Source: an uncultured Eubacteriales bacterium (lineage in GTDB: Bacteria; Bacillota; Clostridia; Christensenellales; Aristaeellaceae). Taken from it: DNA of 60,209 nt. The notes below the pieces were generated by a model, which searched no databases, had not been told where the DNA came from, and was given only the letters and a program-made list of their open reading frames with translations. Of this stretch, positions 1 to 8,204 are shown piece by piece. Each line of letters starts with the position of its first letter. The stretch's first letter is position 1. The stretch spans positions 1 through 60,209 of the forward strand of contig CADCHI010000025.1 of assembly GCA_902801165.1 (NCBI GenBank). Direction: 5' to 3'. Both the position numbers and the translations under genes were made by a program.

Positions 1-81
1 GGCCTTGATCTTTTCAATGTCCCAGCCCGCGGGCAGGATCTCGCTGAAATAGGAGCCCTTCAGGGTGTTGGTCATATCCAT
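1..81 (-). CDS. N-terminal fragment, possible glucosamine-6-phosphate isomerase-like protein (runs off window)
   Basis: Only the first 27 codons are in the window, starting ATG at 81 and reading MDMTNTLKGSYFSEILPA and onward to the left edge. AGGAGGAATGCCAC stands directly before the ATG, so the start is well supported. The gene lies 67 bp behind a PIG-L deacetylase on the same strand and is probably its operon partner. The N-terminal wording (a LPAGWD motif) recalls glucosamine-6-phosphate isomerase-like proteins that occur beside PIG-L deacetylases. That family call is an inference from a very short piece; that a coding start exists here is much safer. Confidence 0.5.
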   Translation of the reverse strand, partial: MDMTNTLKGSYFSEILPAGWDIEKIKA

Positions 82-148
82 GTGGCATTCCTCCTTATGT
101 TTGCGCCGCCGCGCGGCATTTGGTTCGATTTGACGACAGGGCCTCCCG

Positions 149-856
149 TCAGGGCAGCAGGCGGCAGGGCACCATGCGCAGGTAGTTCCGGCTCAGCCGG
201 AAGCCCTCGGCGTACTTCACGCCGCACTGGTAGCCGCGCACCTTGGAGCAGGTCCGCACCATGTCCGCGAAGTCGATGTTGTCGTGCTCCATCATCCACT
301 TCAGCTGGGATTCATGGCAGTTCAGCGCCTCCATCTTCAGCTCGATGGTGTCGGTGATGTCCACGTATTCGGTGGGCAGGAAGTCCGCGCCGGTGAGGGT
401 GTCCATGTGGTACATCGGGCAGACGTTCGCCGCGGGCGTCGTGGCCGACAGGTCGAAGTGGCCGCAGCTGGCGCCGAAGGTGGCGCGGAAGGCCGCGTAA
501 TAGGTGTTCATGTGGTCGTTCATGTAGTCCCGCTCGTAGTGGGTGATGACCACGTCCGGCTGGACCTCCCGCACCACGGCGGCCAGGCGGCGGATCAGCT
601 CGTCGTTCTCCGGCGTGACGTACAGGTCGTCGATGTCGATGGAATAGTGGGTCGCGCCGATCACCTTCGCGGCGCGCTCCGCCTCCTCGAAGCGGATCTT
701 GCGCAGCTCGTCCGGCATGATGACCACGTGTCCCAGGTTTCCGTTGGCCACGTGGCACACCGCCACATCGTGGCCCTGCTTGACGTACTTCGCCAGCGTG
801 CCGTAGCATCCGATCTCCAGGTCGTCCGGATGGCAGCCAATTGCCAGTATGTTCAT
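149..856 (-). CDS. PIG-L family deacetylase (LmbE-like)
   Basis: A 235-residue cytoplasmic protein of the zinc-dependent LmbE/PIG-L family, which removes N-acetyl groups from sugars or sugar conjugates. The metal-binding HPDD motif is at residues 9-12 and a DYMNDH segment near residue 110-115 supplies the distal histidine, in the usual order. The open frame extends upstream to about 1024, but the ATG at 856 is preceded by AAGGAGGGG at good spacing and the promoter at 996-1024 lies inside the longer frame, so the short start is chosen. It is the first gene of an operon with the truncated gene at the left edge. Substrate is unknown; pairing with a sugar-phosphate isomerase-like gene would suggest amino-sugar catabolism. 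Confidence 0.88.
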   Translation of the reverse strand: MNILAIGCHPDDLEIGCYGTLAKYVKQGHDVAVCHVANGNLGHVVIMPDELRKIRFEEAERAAKVIGATHYSIDIDDLYVTPENDELIRRLAAVVREVQPDVVITHYERDYMNDHMNTYYAAFRATFGASCGHFDLSATTPAANVCPMYHMDTLTGADFLPTEYVDITDTIELKMEALNCHESQLKWMMEHDNIDFADMVRTCSKVRGYQCGVKYAEGFRLSRNYLRMVPCRLLP

Positions 857-926
857 TTCTTCCCCTCCTTGATGGTTTCCACGAATTGCGCGGCGTGCCT
901 TCCGCCGCGGCGATAAAGATTCATCG

Positions 927-968
927 TCGACGCGCCGGGAACGGCCACTGCCATAGACCGCGCGTCGA
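927..968 (-). repeat. Inverted repeat in the leader of the PIG-L operon
   Basis: Perfect 9-bp arms TCGACGCGC (927-935) and GCGCGTCGA (960-968) are separated by 24 nt and lie between the promoter and the ribosome binding site of the deacetylase gene. It could be an operator or an mRNA hairpin; nothing in the sequence decides. Confidence 0.4.
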
Positions 969-995
969 AAGGTTAAGTTGTTTTTGTCTATGAAT

Positions 996-1024
996 ATTTT
1001 ACAAACGAAGCAGCAAAAAGTCAA
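996..1024 (-). promoter_or_regulatory. Sigma-A type promoter of the PIG-L operon
   Basis: On the minus strand TTGACT (1019-1024) is followed after exactly 17 bp by TAAAAT (996-1001). It lies about 140 bp upstream of the deacetylase ATG. Confidence 0.65.
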
Positions 1025-1072
1025 CCTACCGGCACGCTTTTCGCGCCATTTTTATCGGTGAAGCAAAAAAGG

Positions 1073-1101
1073 TTGGCACGAACGCCGCCCTGTGATAATA
1101 T
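1073..1101 (+). promoter_or_regulatory. Sigma-A type promoter of the TIM-barrel gene
   Basis: TTGGCA (1073-1078), 17 bp spacer, TAATAT (1096-1101), upstream of the epimerase/isomerase-like gene and divergent from the deacetylase promoter about 50 bp away. Confidence 0.6.
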
Positions 1102-1185
1102 GTATCTGTAAGTACCGCCCGCGCATGCGGGTCTCGTGCCGGGGATTTCAGAAACCCGCCTGCTCCATGAGCTGAATGAAAGGAC

Positions 1186-2025
1186 GTGATTCCCACGAAG
1201 AACGCGTTTGCCATCAACACGAACACCTACCACGGATTCAGCGCCGACGAAGCGCTGGAGGGCATTGCCGCGGCCGGCTTCAGGTATGTGGAAATCGCCG
1301 CGCTGCGCGGATGGACCGAGCACATCCTGCCCGATTGGCCCCGGGAAGAGATTGAGCGCGTCAAGCAAAAGGCGAAGGCGCTGGGCCTTGAGATCATCGC
1401 CATGAGCGGCCACTGTGACCTGAGCGATGCCAGGGGATTGGACGCCTTCCGCGCCAACATGCGTTTGGCCCGGGAGCTGGGCTGCGGATGGATCATTTCC
1501 ACCACTGGCGAAACCGACTTTACACCTGGCCCCGGCGGCACCGAGGACCGGCTGATCGCCAACCTCAGGGCGCTGCTGCCGGACCTGGAAGCCTGCGACC
1601 TGCGGCTGGGCATCGAGGTGCACGGCGCGCACTACGGCACCGGCGAGGCCGCCTGTCGCCTGGTGAATGCCGTGGACAGTCCCAGGATCGGCGTCTGCTA
1701 CGACGCCGCCAACGCGGTGTTCTGGAGCGGCGTCGATCCCCGCGCCGACCTCCGCGCCTGCCTGGAGGGGATGAACTGCTGCCACCTCAAGGACAAGATC
1801 GGCGGCAAGGGCGTCTGGAACTTCCCGGCCCTCGGCGGCGGCGAGCTGCCCCTGCCGGAGCTGATGCAAACCATGGAGGACGACGGCTTCGAGGGGCCCT
1901 TCTCCATCGAGATCGAGTTCACCGAGGCCTTCAGCCTGCGGGAAAAGCATGCGGAAGACCTGGCTTATGCCAACCGGCTGGTCCGGGAATCCCACGACTG
2001 GCTGCAGGCCCGGGGGCTGATCTGA
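1186..2025 (+). CDS. Sugar phosphate isomerase/epimerase (xylose isomerase-like TIM barrel)
   Basis: A 279-residue protein of the AP-endonuclease-2/xylose-isomerase-like TIM-barrel family (IolE, hydroxypyruvate isomerase, ketose 3-epimerase relatives). Family landmarks are visible: GLEIIAMSGHCDL in the first half, LRLGIEVHG (metal-binding Glu and His) near residue 145, GVCYDAANA near 170, CCHLKDK near 203, and IEIEF with the last metal-binding Glu near 245. The start GTG at 1186 is unusual: AAAGGA lies only one base before it. No ATG is available before the first conserved block, so the initiation site is the weak part of this call. It has its own promoter and a strong terminator and is monocistronic. 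Substrate unknown. Confidence 0.85.
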   Translation: MIPTKNAFAINTNTYHGFSADEALEGIAAAGFRYVEIAALRGWTEHILPDWPREEIERVKQKAKALGLEIIAMSGHCDLSDARGLDAFRANMRLARELGCGWIISTTGETDFTPGPGGTEDRLIANLRALLPDLEACDLRLGIEVHGAHYGTGEAACRLVNAVDSPRIGVCYDAANAVFWSGVDPRADLRACLEGMNCCHLKDKIGGKGVWNFPALGGGELPLPELMQTMEDDGFEGPFSIEIEFTEAFSLREKHAEDLAYANRLVRESHDWLQARGLI

Positions 2026-2047
2026 GGTCCTTCCATGACACAGCAGA

Positions 2048-2086
2048 GCGGCGCGCACTCGCCTGAGTGCGCGCCGCCGCCTTTTT
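2048..2086 (+). terminator. Rho-independent terminator
   Basis: A perfect 13-bp stem GCGGCGCGCACTC / GAGTGCGCGCCGC with a 4-nt loop, followed by CTTTTT, ends the TIM-barrel gene. It sits between convergent genes. Confidence 0.9.
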
Positions 2087-2094
2087 GAAAAACC

Positions 2095-3147
2095 TTACAG
2101 TCCGAACACCCGGATGGCGTTATCCCGATAGAGCTTTTTGAGCACGCCGCGCTCCAGCCCCAGGCCGCAGATCTTCCACTGGCCCAGGAAATCCGGGAAG
2201 GGATGGTCGAAGTATTCGTCCCAGGTCTGGAAGAAGCGGTAGTGGGTGTGGTAGAACTCCCGGGTGCGCTCCGGCGTGAACCAGCCCTCGTAGTCCGTGC
2301 CGAACATCACCCGGTCCTGCCAGCGCTCGATGAACGCCCGGGCCGTGTAGGGCTGCCGGCCCAGCTGATCCAGCCGGGCGGCCACGTCCACGTACAGGTT
2401 GGGGTACTGCTCCAGCCACTTGCTCACCTGGGGCAGGTTCTCCGCGTAGGAGCCCACGTGGGCCACTACGAAGGTGGTCTTCGGATGGTTCCGGATCACG
2501 GCCTCCTGCATGCGCATGTGCTCCTCGAAGGAGAACAGCCCCGGCCGGTAGAAGGACCACTCGGGATGCCTGGACAGGCACACGTAGTGCTCGTTGTCCG
2601 TGTCGATGGGCTTGAAGAAGCAGGGTGGGTCCGCCACGTGGATGATGATGGGCAGCCCGAGCTCGCCGCAGGCCTGCCACAGCGGCTCAAAGTGGGGGTC
2701 GTCCAGCGCCAGGTTGCGGCCGAAGCGCTCCTGGCCCATCAGGGTCATGTTCTTCCACAGCTTCACCGCCGGGCTGCCCTTCGCCTTCAAATCCCGGAGC
2801 ACGCGGTACACGTGGTCCTCGAAATCCGGCTCCAGCGCCTTGAACACGTCCACCGAGCCGACGGGCACGATCATGCCGTCGGAGGCCTCCAGCTTGCGGC
2901 AGAGGCGGTCGTACTCGCCGTCCCACACCAGCTCCAGGCAGAAGATCCGCTCCAGGCCCATCTCCCGCAGCACCTCGCAGCAGCGCCGGGTGTCGTATTC
3001 CTCTTCATAGCGCTCGCCCAGCAGCAGCGGCCCGAAGTGGGCGTGCATGTCGATCACCGGGAAGGGCGGCATCGCCTCCGGGTGCCGGGGCAGCGCCAAC
3101 TCGCTGCGGGGGTGGAACTCGTCCGCGTATACTCTCCTCATCGCCAT
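2095..3147 (-). CDS. Amidohydrolase family protein
   Basis: About 350 residues of the amidohydrolase-2 group (metal-dependent TIM-barrel hydrolases and decarboxylases). The entry motif VIDMHAHFG is near residue 32, PIIIHVADPP (metal His) near 170, FVVAHVGSYAENLP near 227 and VMFGTDYEGWF near 285, the expected order for metal and catalytic Asp residues. ATG at 3147 is preferred because GGGGTGG lies five bases upstream; a GTG at 3156 is also in frame. It follows the fucose-isomerase-like gene by 11 bp and is surely cotranscribed. Reaction unknown; a lactonase or sugar-acid hydrolase would fit the neighbour. Confidence 0.85.
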   Translation of the reverse strand: MAMRRVYADEFHPRSELALPRHPEAMPPFPVIDMHAHFGPLLLGERYEEEYDTRRCCEVLREMGLERIFCLELVWDGEYDRLCRKLEASDGMIVPVGSVDVFKALEPDFEDHVYRVLRDLKAKGSPAVKLWKNMTLMGQERFGRNLALDDPHFEPLWQACGELGLPIIIHVADPPCFFKPIDTDNEHYVCLSRHPEWSFYRPGLFSFEEHMRMQEAVIRNHPKTTFVVAHVGSYAENLPQVSKWLEQYPNLYVDVAARLDQLGRQPYTARAFIERWQDRVMFGTDYEGWFTPERTREFYHTHYRFFQTWDEYFDHPFPDFLGQWKICGLGLERGVLKKLYRDNAIRVFGL

Positions 3148-3158
3148 CGTTGCCACCC

Positions 3159-4538
3159 CTATGCCCTGATGAACTCAATGCCCATGATGTCGCAGAAGGC
3201 CTCCAACTCGCCCGCCAGGTGCTCGCCGTAGCCCAGCACGCCGTATTCGTTCATGTAGCCCTCGATCAGCGTGTCCACGTCCACATCGTCGTTCAGGCGA
3301 ATGAAGGCGTGGGGCCAGAAGGGGATGCCGCACTCCAGCTTGCGCTCGGCCAGGTTGTCCGGCACGTAGACCTCGCCCTCGGCGATGGTCATGACGAACT
3401 GGCCCTCGACGCGGCCCAGGCGGGCCAGCACGCACTTGCCGGGCACGCAGGTCAGCTTCACTGACAGGCCGCCCGCCGCGCCCTCCGTGGGGATGCCGTG
3501 GCCGGCGAAGTCGGCGGGGTCCCGGGGGTCGGCCAGCGAGGGCGGCACGGCGCCGTCGCCGATGATCTTCGCCTCGCGGGTCTTGCGATCGAAGTGCTGC
3601 AGATCGCCGTAGTAGACCCGGCGCTCGCTCAGGTTCGTCAGCAGGTAGACCGTCATGGCGGTGTTGAAGTCCGACAGCGTGGAGGTGGGCACGCCGTCGT
3701 CCAGCATCATGCTCTGGGCGAAGCAGGTGGCGCCGTAGTCGTCGCCCAGGCCCGGGAAGGACTGGATGGTGTAGAAGTCAAAGCCGTTCTTCGCCACGAC
3801 CTTCTTCAGCGCGACATACAGCGCGATGGAGCGGCGGGCGGTGTCGTCCATCTCCGGGGCCTTGCCGAACAGCTTGACGATCTTCGGCATGACCGCGTCG
3901 ATCTCATCGTCGGTCACGGCCCGGGCGGCCTCCAGCAGCTCCGTGGTGTCCCGGGAATCGATGTCCACGCCGAACACGCGCATCCACTGGGAGGGGTCCG
4001 CCACGCCGCAGGCCTGGCCCATGCCGCGCCCGCCGAACACGCCGATGGTGGACATGTTCAGCTGCCGGCGCAGCTTGCCCGCGCGGCAGTAGAAGGCGAT
4101 CTGGTCCACGTACTCCGCCTCGTCGGCGGCGGCATAGATGAACTTGTGGGGAATTCCCACCTCCAGCATGGTGCCGTGCATGACAAAGCCGCCCACGGGA
4201 CGCCAGCCCTGGGAGCCCGAGTGGGTCCACAGGATGATGGGCTTGCCGCTGGTGGCGAAGTCCCGCACGGCGGCGATCATCAGCCCGGACCAGATCCAGG
4301 TGCCCGCGAACAGTATCAGCGCGTCGATGCTGTCGTCCTTCTTCATGGCGGTCAGGGCTTCCTTGGCCTCGGCCTTGTTGGCCAGCACGATGGGCCACTC
4401 CACCAGCTCGATGTCCCGCGCCACCAGCGCCTCCTTGGACGCCTGGATGATGGCCTCGTCGATAAAGGGCGTGCCCATGGGATCCAGCAGCCCGTCCTTG
4501 TGGGTTCCGAATACGACAAATCCCGCTCTCGTCTTCAT
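3159..4538 (-). CDS. L-fucose/L-arabinose isomerase family protein
   Basis: 459 residues resembling the L-fucose isomerase/arabinose isomerase superfamily: an N-terminal Rossmann-like half (LILFAGTWIWSG, IGVFGGRGMGQ near residue 165) and a C-terminal half with conserved acidic and His segments (SFPGLGDDYGATCFAQ, near 270; GVPTSTLSDFNTAM). Members interconvert aldoses and ketoses with Mn2+. The start ATG at 4538 has GGAGGA nine bases upstream; an in-frame extension to 4568 precedes that site and is rejected. It leads an operon with the amidohydrolase, from the strong promoter at 4610-4638 with a palindrome just downstream. It is distant from true FucI, so the sugar cannot be named. Confidence 0.82.
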   Translation of the reverse strand: MKTRAGFVVFGTHKDGLLDPMGTPFIDEAIIQASKEALVARDIELVEWPIVLANKAEAKEALTAMKKDDSIDALILFAGTWIWSGLMIAAVRDFATSGKPIILWTHSGSQGWRPVGGFVMHGTMLEVGIPHKFIYAAADEAEYVDQIAFYCRAGKLRRQLNMSTIGVFGGRGMGQACGVADPSQWMRVFGVDIDSRDTTELLEAARAVTDDEIDAVMPKIVKLFGKAPEMDDTARRSIALYVALKKVVAKNGFDFYTIQSFPGLGDDYGATCFAQSMMLDDGVPTSTLSDFNTAMTVYLLTNLSERRVYYGDLQHFDRKTREAKIIGDGAVPPSLADPRDPADFAGHGIPTEGAAGGLSVKLTCVPGKCVLARLGRVEGQFVMTIAEGEVYVPDNLAERKLECGIPFWPHAFIRLNDDVDVDTLIEGYMNEYGVLGYGEHLAGELEAFCDIMGIEFIRA

Positions 4539-4573
4539 AGCCTCGTTTCCTCCTGTCCTCTGTTTCACATCAT

Positions 4574-4586
4574 CCGGTTCAACCGG
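4574..4586 (-). promoter_or_regulatory. Candidate operator palindrome
   Basis: CCGGTT-C-AACCGG, a perfect 6+6 palindrome, lies roughly 20-30 bases into the transcript of the isomerase operon, a usual place for a LacI-type or similar repressor. No regulator gene is adjacent. Confidence 0.45.
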
Positions 4587-4609
4587 TTTTCATCTTACGA
4601 TTCGTTAAT

Positions 4610-4638
4610 ATTATAGCTGTTTTGCCACATTTTCGCAA
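4610..4638 (-). promoter_or_regulatory. Strong sigma-A type promoter of the isomerase-amidohydrolase operon
   Basis: On the minus strand TTGCGA (4633-4638), 17 bp, TATAAT (4610-4615). Confidence 0.75.
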
Positions 4639-4670
4639 TAGCATTCTGCAAAGCCGAAGCCGCCGCGCGA

Positions 4671-5714
4671 TTATTCCCAACAGAATTCAAACTCCGTGGC
4701 GGAGGTGAAGCGCTCCCCCGGCTCGAGCAGCACGCCCCCGCGCCAGTCGGGCAGGTTGACCCCGTTGGGAAAGCGCTCGGTCTCGAGGCACACGCCCCAG
4801 TTCCGGCCGTAGATCGCGCCGCCCTTCCCCCGCTCCGCCTCCAGGCCGTTGGCTGTGTACACCAGCAGCCCCGGCGCGTCCGACCGGCAGCGCAGCGACA
4901 GGCCGCTCTCCTCGCAGCGCAGAAGCGCGAACTCCCGCAGGCCCGCCCCCGCCACGGGGAAGTAGTGGTCGACGCCGCCCGCCCGGGCGATCTCGGAGAA
5001 ATCCCGCCGGTCGACGGCATCGCCTATCCGCGTCGCTTCCCGGAAGTCCAGCGGCGTGCCCGCCACGGGTAGCGTCCGTCCCGTACAGATCGGGTCGCTC
5101 TCCCGCTCGGTCTCGGCAAAGCGCTCCGTCCGCAGGGTCAGCCGGTGATCGCGGCAGTCCCCCCGCCCGCCGTTCAGCGTAAAGTAGCTGTGGTTGGTGA
5201 GGCTCACCGCCGTCTGCCGGGTGCACTCGGCGGCGTACTCCAGCCGCAGGGTGTACGGCGCAATCAGGCGATAGCGCAGCCGGACCGAGAGCACGCCCGG
5301 AAGGCCCGTAGCGGCCTCGTCCAGGTCGGCGAAGAGACACAGCCCGTCCGCCTCCTCCCGCCAGCTCCACGCGCGGCAGTGGAAGCCCCGGTCCCCGCAG
5401 TGGCTGGCGTCCGGCCCGGCGTTCAGAGGCAGGCGCGCCGTCCGGCCGTCCAGCGTGCAGGTGCCGCCCGCCACCCGGTCCGCCAGGGGACCGATCATCG
5501 CCCCGAAGAACGTGTCGCTGCGCCGGTATTCCTCCAGGGTGTCGTAGCCCAGCACCACATCCATATCCCGGCCTTCGCCCAAGACCCTCAACGACTGGAT
5601 CACCCCGCCGTAGTTGGAGACGCTCGCCCGCAGGCCCTCCGCCTCCAGGTCGAACAGCCAGACCGCCTCGCCTTCCGCGCTGCCCCAGGGCTGCCGCGTC
5701 ACCTTCACCGCCAT
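4671..5714 (-). CDS. galM: Aldose 1-epimerase (mutarotase family)
   Basis: 347 residues of the GalM family, which interconvert alpha and beta anomers of aldoses in the cytoplasm. NYGGVIQSLRV near residue 35, GPLADRVAGG near 75 (the family usually has G..NRI here), SLTNHSYFTLNG near 165 carrying the catalytic His, and CLETERFPNGVN near 315 with the catalytic Glu are all in place. ATG at 5714 follows AGAGGGGATGGGAGC. It precedes the fucose-isomerase-like gene on the same strand but that gene has its own promoter. A perfect palindrome GTTTGA-AA-TCAAAC at 5742-5755 lies just upstream and may be an operator. Cysteine content is high, as in its neighbours. Confidence 0.9.
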   Translation of the reverse strand: MAVKVTRQPWGSAEGEAVWLFDLEAEGLRASVSNYGGVIQSLRVLGEGRDMDVVLGYDTLEEYRRSDTFFGAMIGPLADRVAGGTCTLDGRTARLPLNAGPDASHCGDRGFHCRAWSWREEADGLCLFADLDEAATGLPGVLSVRLRYRLIAPYTLRLEYAAECTRQTAVSLTNHSYFTLNGGRGDCRDHRLTLRTERFAETERESDPICTGRTLPVAGTPLDFREATRIGDAVDRRDFSEIARAGGVDHYFPVAGAGLREFALLRCEESGLSLRCRSDAPGLLVYTANGLEAERGKGGAIYGRNWGVCLETERFPNGVNLPDWRGGVLLEPGERFTSATEFEFCWE

Positions 5715-5741
5715 GCTCCCATCCCCTCTTCATCGTATCTG

Positions 5742-5755
5742 GTTTGAAATCAAAC
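5742..5755 (-). promoter_or_regulatory. Palindrome upstream of galM, candidate operator
   Basis: GTTTGA-AA-TCAAAC is a perfect 14-bp palindrome 28 bp upstream of the galM ATG. No convincing -35/-10 pair was found for galM. Confidence 0.35.
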
Positions 5756-5773
5756 TCCCGATCCCGCTTGGCC

Positions 5774-5899
5774 TCTATTAATTCTCAATTCTTCGGGCCT
5801 GCCGGCCCCATCTCGCTTGAAACAGCCCACCGGGCTGTTTTCCGGGCGCTCGATGTCCCAATTCTCAATTCTCAATTTTGCCTGTTACCTAATTCCCCA
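5774..5899. repeat. AATTC-rich intergenic repeat stretch
   Basis: The gap between galM and the next deacetylase contains several units of the form (C)AATTCTCAATTC, at about 5776-5795 and 5859-5880, and TAATTCCCC near 5890. The same vocabulary returns at 19989-20089, 20807-20835 and 54550-54582. No coding potential is seen here. Confidence 0.5.
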
Positions 5900-5909
5900 T
5901 CCCTTCTCC

Positions 5910-5938
5910 TTGACGCATCCATGCCCGAGTGTTAAAAT
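5910..5938 (+). promoter_or_regulatory. Sigma-A type promoter of the PIG-L/M24-like operon
   Basis: TTGACG (5910-5915), 17 bp, TAAAAT (5933-5938). It places the transcript start near 5945 and so rules out the ATG at 5939 as start codon of the following gene. Confidence 0.7.
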
Positions 5939-5974
5939 ATGATTATCAAACAAACTACAGGAGGTGCGTTCCTG

Positions 5975-6823
5975 GTGAACCAATACGAAGTTCTGGACAT
6001 ACGCAGCGAGCGCTTCGGCGGGCTGGAGGTGCTCTTTCCCGGCTGGCAGCCGGGTGACGAGCGCCTGTGCGTCTACAGCCCCCACGACGACGACGCCATC
6101 CTCGGCGCGGGCTACGCCATGCGGGCGGCGCTGGACGCCGGCGCGGAGGTGGACATCATCATCGTGTGCAGCGGCGACTGCGGCTACAGCACGCCGGAGG
6201 AGAAGGACACCATCGTGGCGCGTCGCCACCGGGAGACGGTGAACGTCTACCGCGCCTTCGGCATCCCCGAGGCAAACATCCACTTCCTCAACTACCCGGA
6301 TTTCAGCGCGCTGAGCTACGTGGGCCGCAACATCTCCCCCACCCGCGAGGGCCATTTCCGGGAGGTCATCACGCTGCTGCGGCAGCGCAGGATCACCCGC
6401 ATCCTGGCGCCGAACCACTACCACGAGCACATCGACCACCTCGCCGCCAGCATGATGGCCCAGTTTGACGCGCCCCAGGCGGGCGACGCCCACTCCGTGG
6501 ACTGGGCCGACCCCTATCCCGTCCGCTCCACGGCCCAGTATTCCGTCTGGGCGGAGCTGGACCCCGAGGACGCGCTGGTGGCTGGCCGCGACCCGCGCCT
6601 GCGGGCGGACACCGTGCTGATCGCCAGCGAGTCGGTGGAGCAGAAGGTCGCCCAGGGGCTGCATGAATACGAATCCCAGCAGGCGATCATCGCCGATCTG
6701 ATGGAGCAGCGCAAGGCCCGGCAGCTGCCGGACGGCCGCTTCATCGAGGTCTACCGGCGCTTCGACCCCCGCCCGAAGCTGGACTTCGAGCCCTACAAGG
6801 CCCTGCTGGCCAAACTCATGTGA
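5975..6823 (+). CDS. PIG-L family deacetylase
   Basis: 282 residues from GTG at 5975, which has AGGAGG ten bases upstream; the ATG at 5939 is upstream of the ribosome binding site and inside the promoter. The metal motif is SPHDDD at residues 35-40, followed by VDIIIVCSGDCGYST and, near residue 155, NHYHEHIDH with the distal His. Compared with the deacetylase at 149-856 it has an Asp in place of Pro in the first motif and a longer C-terminus. It is 17 bp ahead of, and cotranscribed with, the M24-like gene. Deacetylation of an N-acetyl sugar or sugar conjugate is inferred from the family only. Confidence 0.87.
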   Translation: MNQYEVLDIRSERFGGLEVLFPGWQPGDERLCVYSPHDDDAILGAGYAMRAALDAGAEVDIIIVCSGDCGYSTPEEKDTIVARRHRETVNVYRAFGIPEANIHFLNYPDFSALSYVGRNISPTREGHFREVITLLRQRRITRILAPNHYHEHIDHLAASMMAQFDAPQAGDAHSVDWADPYPVRSTAQYSVWAELDPEDALVAGRDPRLRADTVLIASESVEQKVAQGLHEYESQQAIIADLMEQRKARQLPDGRFIEVYRRFDPRPKLDFEPYKALLAKLM

Positions 6824-6840
6824 CAGGAGGAGGACCCACA

Positions 6841-8193
6841 ATGTTTCAGATCGACGCATGGAAGCGGGAGGCGGACATCGTAGCGGACGTGCTGCGGCGC
6901 GCGCCTTCCTTCGACAAGGAGTTCAGGATCGGCAAGGAGGAGTTCCAGGCCCGCTGGAAAAAGACCTGGGAGGGCCTGGAGGCCCAGGGCATCGACGTGG
7001 GCTTCGTGTACAGTGACGAGCACTACTGCGGCGACGTGCCCTATTTCGGCGGCAACACCAACGTGCACATTGAGCCGGTGGCCGGCCTCGTGGGCAAGAA
7101 CGGCTTCTTCCTGCTGGCGGGCCTGGAGGGCGGCTACTGCGCAGAGCAGCTCTCCTGGCGCTCCGGCTGCCAGGTCCGCAAGGTGGAGATGCTCAAGCTC
7201 GCGGATGAGGATTACCCCGTGGAGGCCGTGCGCCTCGAGGACGTGCTGGAGGAGGCCTGCGGCAAGAAACCGGTGAACATCGGCCTGCTGACCCCGACGG
7301 AGGTCATTCCGATCAAGTTCCTGTACGCCTTCCGCCAGTACTTCGGCGGCGAGGAGAACGTCATCGACGCCCGGGAGATCCTGTTCAAGGTCAAGTACCT
7401 GAAGAGCGACAACGAGATGCGCATGATCCGCGAGGCCTCGAAGGCCGCGGACGTGATGATCGAGGGCATGCTCGGCGTCATCCGCCCCGGCATGTACGAG
7501 ACCCAGGTGGCCCAGTGGGGCTACGCCATCGCCTCCGAGCTGGGCATCGAGACGATGGGCTTTGACGTGATGGTCTGCGCCGGGGAATCGAACCGCACCA
7601 TCGTCGGCCGGGCCATGAACCGGAAGATCCAGGAGGGCGACTGCATCATGCTGGGCGTCGGGCCCCGCAGGGACGGCCTGACCGCCTGCGAGCGCGCCTC
7701 GGTGATCTGCGTGGACAGCCCCAGGAAGCTGACCGAGAGCCAGAAGTATTGGTTCGACTTCGTGGAGGAGGCCTACCGCGTCGGCCTGAGGGAGTACATC
7801 CGCGTGGCGGAGAACGACCTGCCCGCCAAGCTCCAGGAGCAGGCGTTGGTGGACTACTTCGCCGCCCGCTCCGAGGAGGTCAGCCGCCGCTACGGCAAGC
7901 CCATCGACATGACCGCGCTGAAGCCCTACACCGGCACCCACAACGCGGGCTACACCGAGTGCCAGGAGTTCTACGGCGCGATCACGCTGGATTCCGAGGA
8001 GCCCCTGGGCGAGCAGATCGTCACCATGCTGGATGTGGCCGTGCGCGGCTATTCCAAGAACTGGTACGACGTGATCATCCCCGACATGGACTACGTGCTG
8101 GTGGAAAAGACGCTGGGCAAGTTCGGCCATCATGTGGAGGTGCTCAACGACCTGCCCATCAACGTACAGCACCTGGTGGGGCAGAACTTCTGA
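6841..8193 (+). CDS. M24 (creatinase/aminopeptidase-fold) family protein lacking canonical metal ligands
   Basis: 450 residues from ATG 6841 after AGGAGGAGG. The N-terminal third is the creatinase-N-like domain; the pita-bread domain begins near residue 185 (LKSDNEMRMIREASKAAD) and ends with a conserved IIPDMDYVLVEKTLG segment. In metallopeptidases of this fold the stretch around residue 275 reads as two metal-binding Asp; here it is GDCIMLGVGPRRDGLTACER, without those Asp. The His of GTHNAGYTECQEF near residue 367 remains. This resembles non-metallo members such as creatinase, so a hydrolase or lyase acting on a small amide or guanidino compound is more likely than an aminopeptidase. It is cotranscribed with a PIG-L deacetylase. 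Confidence 0.8.
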   Translation: MFQIDAWKREADIVADVLRRAPSFDKEFRIGKEEFQARWKKTWEGLEAQGIDVGFVYSDEHYCGDVPYFGGNTNVHIEPVAGLVGKNGFFLLAGLEGGYCAEQLSWRSGCQVRKVEMLKLADEDYPVEAVRLEDVLEEACGKKPVNIGLLTPTEVIPIKFLYAFRQYFGGEENVIDAREILFKVKYLKSDNEMRMIREASKAADVMIEGMLGVIRPGMYETQVAQWGYAIASELGIETMGFDVMVCAGESNRTIVGRAMNRKIQEGDCIMLGVGPRRDGLTACERASVICVDSPRKLTESQKYWFDFVEEAYRVGLREYIRVAENDLPAKLQEQALVDYFAARSEEVSRRYGKPIDMTALKPYTGTHNAGYTECQEFYGAITLDSEEPLGEQIVTMLDVAVRGYSKNWYDVIIPDMDYVLVEKTLGKFGHHVEVLNDLPINVQHLVGQNF

Positions 8194-8204
8194 GGTCGGG
8201 CCTG

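Noticed and set aside
2203-3231. Long plus-strand open frame opposite the amidohydrolase gene
   Set aside because: Its His/Val/Leu/Arg-rich translation is the antisense image of a GC-rich gene; no ribosome site or domain. Many other such frames, for example 15960-19928 opposite dnaE, were dropped for the same reason.
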